This document shows, in pieces, positions 59,430 to 64,000 of a stretch of 64,000 bases of DNA. How positions within the stretch are numbered: position 1 is the first letter of the stretch; each line of letters opens with the position of its first letter. The notes beneath the pieces are model-generated. The model saw only the letters and a list, made by a program, of their open reading frames with translations. It was not told the DNA's origin and made no database searches. The DNA comes from Planococcus citri (lineage: Eukaryota > Arthropoda > Insecta > Hemiptera > Pseudococcidae), in NCBI RefSeq assembly GCF_950023065.1, contig NC_088678.1, forward strand, positions 20,202,580 through 20,266,579, written 5' to 3'. The position numbers were made by a program, and so were the translations under genes.

Positions 59430-61250
59430 AACGTAAATAAACTCATCAAGCAGCTGTCGAGAACTCTATTTTTAGCTGCCTAAATTAAATTTTCATTCGT
59501 GTAGGAAAAATTTAAAAATTTTGGAGAAATCGAAAATCGTGCTGGAGACTCCAGAAAAACTCCGAATGGCGAAATTTTGAATGGGGGGGGGGTCAACAAG
59601 AAACAGCCACTCAAATAAGTTTCAAAAATTTCTGTATAAACATACATTTTTTGAATTTTGATATGCTCATTAAACAGGTAGAGAATAAGCCTCAACACAA
59701 TTTTCACGCATCCAGATTAATTTATACACTTTCGGGAGAAATTTGAAAATTCTGGAGAAATCTAAAGTCTCTCGTCGGAGGTTCCAAAATGGCCCTGAAT
59801 TGAAAATCTGGATTCAGCGACCGGGAGGGGGGGGCTTCATACAATAGTCATTCATGCAAATTTCTAATTTTCATACAGCTGGAACATTTTTGTTTTCTCA
59901 TTCTGGGATTGCTTTCCCAAATTAATTTCCACGCGTTCTGGAGAAACTAAGAAACGCTGAAGAACTCGAAAGTCCCGCTGGAGGCTCCAAAATGACTCAA
60001 AATTTCAAACTTCGAATTAGGGAGTTGGGCAGGGTCTTTGAGAGCCAATGCGGCCTACAGGCAAACATAATTTGGCCCCATTTCTGTGAACGAAACTATA
60101 GAGGTTTTTCAAGAGGGGGAGGGAGGAGAGGGGTTCGACTGATATAGTGAAAAAATATTTTTCATATGACTTATAAAAATTTATATTTTCTGTTTTGGAT
60201 TTTTGGAGGCACAAATGTGATTTTTTTTCATTTTAAAACAAGAAACTAATTGGGCCGAGCAAAACAAGGGTTGAAAACTTTTGAAAATTTGTATTTTTAG
60301 AGAACTAAAAACGACGTTTTTTTAAATGCAAGGACAAGTTAATTTTTTGCATTTCAAAATTTTAGAGTTTGAAAATTTTTTTGGGATGTTAATTTTGAAA
60401 AATAAAAATGAACAGGTCCGAGTGAGAGCGAAATCTCTTGAACATTTTTCCCTCCTTAGAACCTTTCGAAGTTGAATGATATATTTTTTAGAAATTTCAA
60501 CGTCAAAAAAGGAAAGAAAATAAATTGGCGAGCGAAGCGAGGACAAAAGCATTCGAAAATTTTAGTTCTGAGAAGTAAAAAAACAGAGTTTTCTTTCATC
60601 ACAGGCTCTTCTTTTGCCGGGCCCTTCAGAAATCACGAGCTCGGGGCAAACTGCCCCCTTTGCTCCCTCTCTCGATGACCCTGGAGTTAGAATGGGGTTG
60701 ATTTTTACTAAAAACAGTCTCGTGGACTCGAGGAAATTTTCCTACAACTCGATAATCTTTTACTTTATGAATTTGTTTTCCTGAATGAGCTGGTTTTGAA
60801 AAAACACACAAATAAATTTATAAAGCAAGTTGAGATTAGGCCACGACTCGATTTTCATCTGCCTAAATTAATTTCCATTTTCCATGCATTCTGAAGAAAT
60901 TTGAAAATTTTGGTTAAATCGAAAATTTCCTTAGAGGCTCCAGAAATTTCAGAGGTTCGTTTTTTTGACAAGAAATAGCCACTCGGACGAATTTCTAAAT
61001 TTACCTACATTTTTTTTCATTTTTTATTTTTTTCCCTTTCGTAAATGCGTTGGTTAAAAAACACCAGAGATGTTCACCTGAAAACCGACTCTCAAAGTAG
61101 GACAAACGTGTTAAGCAGGTTTAAAAAAATAATCCCACAACTCGATTCAAGTTGTCCAAATTATTTTTAAAATTCTGGAGAAATCAAAAAATGCGCTGGA
61201 AACTCCAGAATGGCTCGAAATAGCGCTTACCACCTTTGCCCATTTTTTTG
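59430..61250. repeat. Diverged ~200-270-bp units, foldback-related
   Basis: Units centred near 59539, 59772, 59975, 60930 and 61196 share 'CTGGAGGCTCCAAAATG', 'GGAGAAATTTGAAAATT' and 'AAATTAATTTCCAC'. The CTGGAG..CTCCAG word is the one that marks the 161-2070 family, so these are probably old relatives. A different AT-rich segment (60050-60840) sits between the third and fourth units. Confidence 0.5.
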
Positions 61251-61659
61251 AACTATTTTTTTTTATGAATGACATTCAACTAAAATCGGAAACGATCGTG
61301 ACAAAATTTCTATTCCTAGCCAAAATTAATACAAGAAAAATTGACAACTTGATATTTTTCAATTAGATCAGAAGATGGGTAACTTACTCATTTTTACAGC
61401 CCTTTTTTCAAGATGAAAATTCAACAGGTAGATACTCACCTGAAACATAAAAAAAATACATCACCAATTAGTCGAATAATTTACATTCAAATCTGATATT
61501 TATATTCAGTTATTCAATTACGTAGAAGACTACCTCAACATCACCCTATCAAAATTTGAATATGAGCTTCACAAGCTTAGCCCCCTCCAGCACTGCAGAC
61601 AATTCATCGTAAAATCAATTAAACCAAAAAATCTCCAACTCCATCTTCAATTAACAAAC
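61251..61659. other. No feature seen
   Basis: AT-rich spacer without recognisable genes or element ends. Confidence 0.4.
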
Positions 61660-62700
61660 CCACTTAACAGTCGTCGCCCAAAAACTGCCACAGATTACAT
61701 AAGCGGCCATCGACCTTATAAAAAAAAAAAATCATCGGCGCCTCGCCGCATACTTTATAAGACATCACAGTCAGGGCGTAAAAAGAAATCCGTACCAATA
61801 TAACGGTACAGCACTCGAGATATACGTAAATACAAAAGAGGCGAAAAAATTTTGATTTATATCCCGCATCTTGTTGTATCTCGCGGTCGACTATGCGTTT
61901 ACGGTCGTATAATAAAATGAGCCAGCAGAGAGAACGACGAAAGAGAGAGAGACAGAGAAAGAAAACGACGATGAGGAAAAAGCTCGCTGCTAAACGTCGT
62001 TTCGAGGTTTCGTCGATAAAAACACAATTTTCCGTCGTATATACGGTCGAATTGACTACGCGCGACGCAATTAGATGAACGAGAATCGAGAAGGAGGGAA
62101 AAAACATCGTCGTCGTCGACGTCGACGAAATATAATGAAAATAATTCGCAAAATTACCCGTCTCTGGTAATTTTCCAAATACTCTTGGAATTTGTCGCAC
62201 ACGCTGAAAGTTCTTCGGCTTTTTGAAAAAATATTTACAAGAGGGCAAAAAATTTTCAAATTTGACGGTCGACGACTTCATAGCTGTTATCGATGCCTAC
62301 AGCAAGCCTATCGACGTGATGAAGGACAAAGTACATTGGACTTTTTGAAAAATCGAATGAAACGAGAGAGAGAGAGAGAAAGAGACGCTAGACTGAGAGT
62401 GAGACTCGAACAACCAAAGAATACGAAAGCTTTCAAAGTTCATTACACCGGTAATCGGACGCGGCGCGAGGTGTAGAGCTTTAAGTAAATCAATGCGGCG
62501 GCGGCAGCCGGCAGCCGGCAATGCGTGTCATCGGCCACAGGAGTGTAACTGATAAAGCTATACGTTTTTAGCGTGCGCTCCAGAAGTACACCGTGCGAGG
62601 TTATCGACCATTACGTCAGCGACGGCCGCGATAATCGAGAGAAACGGAGAGAGAAAAACTAGCAAATTTATCACCACCACCGCCACCGCCGTAGCCGCAG
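61660..62700. promoter_or_regulatory. CpG-richer island (61.7-62.7 kb)
   Basis: Balanced composition with many CpG steps ('CGGCGGCGGCAGCCGGCAGC' at about 62494, 'CCATTACGTCAGCGACGGCC' at about 62609 with a CRE-like TTACGTCA), a GA microsatellite (62364-62385) and no repeat family. The best candidate in the window for a distal BCOR promoter or enhancer, on composition alone. Confidence 0.3.
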
Positions 62701-62955
62701 TCGTCCGATAAATTATGCATAAATATAGAATAATTATTGCGAGAATTTTTAAATACACGTACGAGCGTAATACGAGTACATACAATGTCGAATAAATAAG
62801 ACATGACGCGATAACAAAAACAGCATCGGGTTGCTTGTTTAAAAACATATTGAAAAATAAATTGGTAAACAAATACTCCAGGTAAGAATATATGTATGTA
62901 CCATGCGAATCTTTATTATTTGGCGAAAAATTCTTCATCATTTTGAGTACCCATT
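62701..62955. other. No feature seen
   Basis: AT-rich spacer between the CpG-richer island and the last satellite copy. Confidence 0.4.
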
Positions 62956-62965
62956 AGAGTGAAAT

Positions 62966-64000
62966 GATAAAGACCGACCTTTCTTCAAATTAAAAATCGT
63001 TTACGAACCAATTGATTCACTTTTTTTTTTGAAACATTTGTACTGCAATTTTGATCTGTTTATACAATCGAATCGAATCATTTACGAACGATTGGCGATT
63101 AAATACTTGTAAATGCATTGATTTCTTGGTGAATCATTCGCAAACGGATCAATTAATTTACGGTTGATTCGGTTTTTGTGAAACTATTGTACAATAGGAA
63201 TTCATCTGTTTTCAAGCGAATGCGAAGGGAATCGAATCGAATCATTCGCGAACGAGTTGATCAATAGTTACTGAATCATTCGCGAACGAATCGATTCATT
63301 TACTCGATATTTGATGAATCCTTCGCAAACGCATTAATTCGTATAAGCGACTCGTTCGCGAACGAATTGATTCGTATAAGTGACTCGTTCGTGAACGAAT
63401 CGATTCATTTACTCAATTTTTCGTGAATCATTCACGAACGAATTGAATAATCATCAGTGAATCATTCGCGAACAAATTGTTTTGTATAAGTGACTCGTTC
63501 GCGAACGAATCGACTTATTTACTGAATTTTTCGTGAATCATTCACGAACAAGTTGAATAATTTTTAGTGAATCATTCGCGAACAAATTGTTTTGTGTAAG
63601 TGACTCGTTCGCGAACGAATCGATTCATTTACTCAATTTTTGGCGAATCATTCACGAGTGAACTGATTTGTATAAGTGACGCGTTCGCGAACGAATCAAT
63701 TCATTTACTCAATTTTTGATGAATCATTCGCGAACGAATTGATTCGTTCAAGTGACGCGTTCGCGAACGAATCGATTCGTTCAAGTGACGCGTTCGCGAA
63801 CGAATCGATTCGTTCAAGTGACGCGTTCGCGAACGACGAATTGAATTATTTTTTGATAATCATTCTCGAACGAATTGATTTTTATAAGTGACTCATTCGC
63901 GAACGAATTGATTCATAAATTGAAGAATTGATCGATTCGTTGGCGAATTGTTCTTTTAAAAAATTGATCAATTCGTTCATGAATGATTCGCCAAAAATTG
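62966..64000 (+). mobile_element. Mobile palindrome-satellite, copy C, runs off the window
   Basis: Begins 'GATAAAGACCGACCTTTCTT', the same head as the copy at 51557, then 'TACAATCGAATCGAATCATT', then the palindrome array with 'TATAAGTGACTCGTTCGCG' units, including four near-identical 'TTCAAGTGACGCGTTCGCG' units near 63745-63835. The right end lies beyond the window, so a target duplication cannot be checked. Confidence 0.8.

Noticed and set aside
61664..62281. A 205-residue - strand frame in the upstream island
   Set aside because: Hydrophobic, no recognisable family, and overlapped by open frames on the other strand; not enough to call a gene, although it is long for this AT-rich region.

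Overview
The window is an AT-rich eukaryotic segment, most likely from an insect. A sap-sucking hemipteran such as a mealybug or scale insect would fit the style of sequence, but that is a guess. The evidence is spliced genes with GT-AG introns, a BCOR co-repressor orthologue with ankyrin and PUFD domains, a gamma-tubulin complex subunit, and dense small DNA transposons. Nothing prokaryotic is present: no operons, CRISPR, rRNA or intact tRNA gene.

Two genes lie tail to tail. (1) At the left, on the + strand, are the last ten exons of a gamma-tubulin complex component, closest to GCP5 (TUBGCP5/Grip128). They span 2857-7584, give 563 residues with their N-terminus outside the window, and are followed by AATAAA at 7654. 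(2) On the - strand is a complete BCOR coding sequence of twelve exons from the ATG at 42612 to the stop at 9861. All eleven exon junctions keep frame, giving 2339 codons. Its layout is a low-complexity N-terminus, a PLDLS (CtBP-type) motif, a long acidic and Lys-rich central exon with an AT-hook-like patch, ankyrin repeats, and a C-terminal PUFD domain (the PCGF1-binding fold of the PRC1.1 complex). The in-frame stops just upstream of the ATG and a splice acceptor at 42632-42633 show that the 5' UTR begins in an exon further right. Everything from 42.6 kb to 64 kb is therefore probably 5' intron or upstream region of BCOR. It holds no coding gene I can support, only repeats and several CpG-richer islands.

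Most of the window is repeats. The most striking is a 16-bp perfect palindrome, TTCGTTCGCGAACGAA, present in large numbers in six blocks (5.2-7.1, 28.1-30.9, 33.4-35.7, 43.2-45.4, 51.6-52.4 and 63.0-64.0 kb). The blocks fall into two architectures. In three of them (5.2-7.1, 51.6-52.4, 63.0-64.0) the palindromes sit every ~33-38 bp inside a recognisable mobile element; the two complete copies are each bounded by a 16-bp direct repeat, so the satellite itself has moved. In the others the palindromes are spaced ~140-160 bp apart inside unrelated spacer. One mobile copy sits in what was a ~48-nt intron of the gamma-tubulin gene.

Other elements with visible ends are: a 1.9-kb foldback element (161-2070), two hAT-type MITEs with intact 8-bp duplications, a pogo/Tigger-like MITE with TA duplication, hairpin MITEs, a MITE pair between the two genes, nested elements near 48-49 kb and 55-56 kb, and a 36-nt 5' half of tRNA-Asp that ends exactly after the anticodon and is bounded by a 14-bp direct repeat. 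Long degenerate AT-rich tandem repeats fill several BCOR introns.
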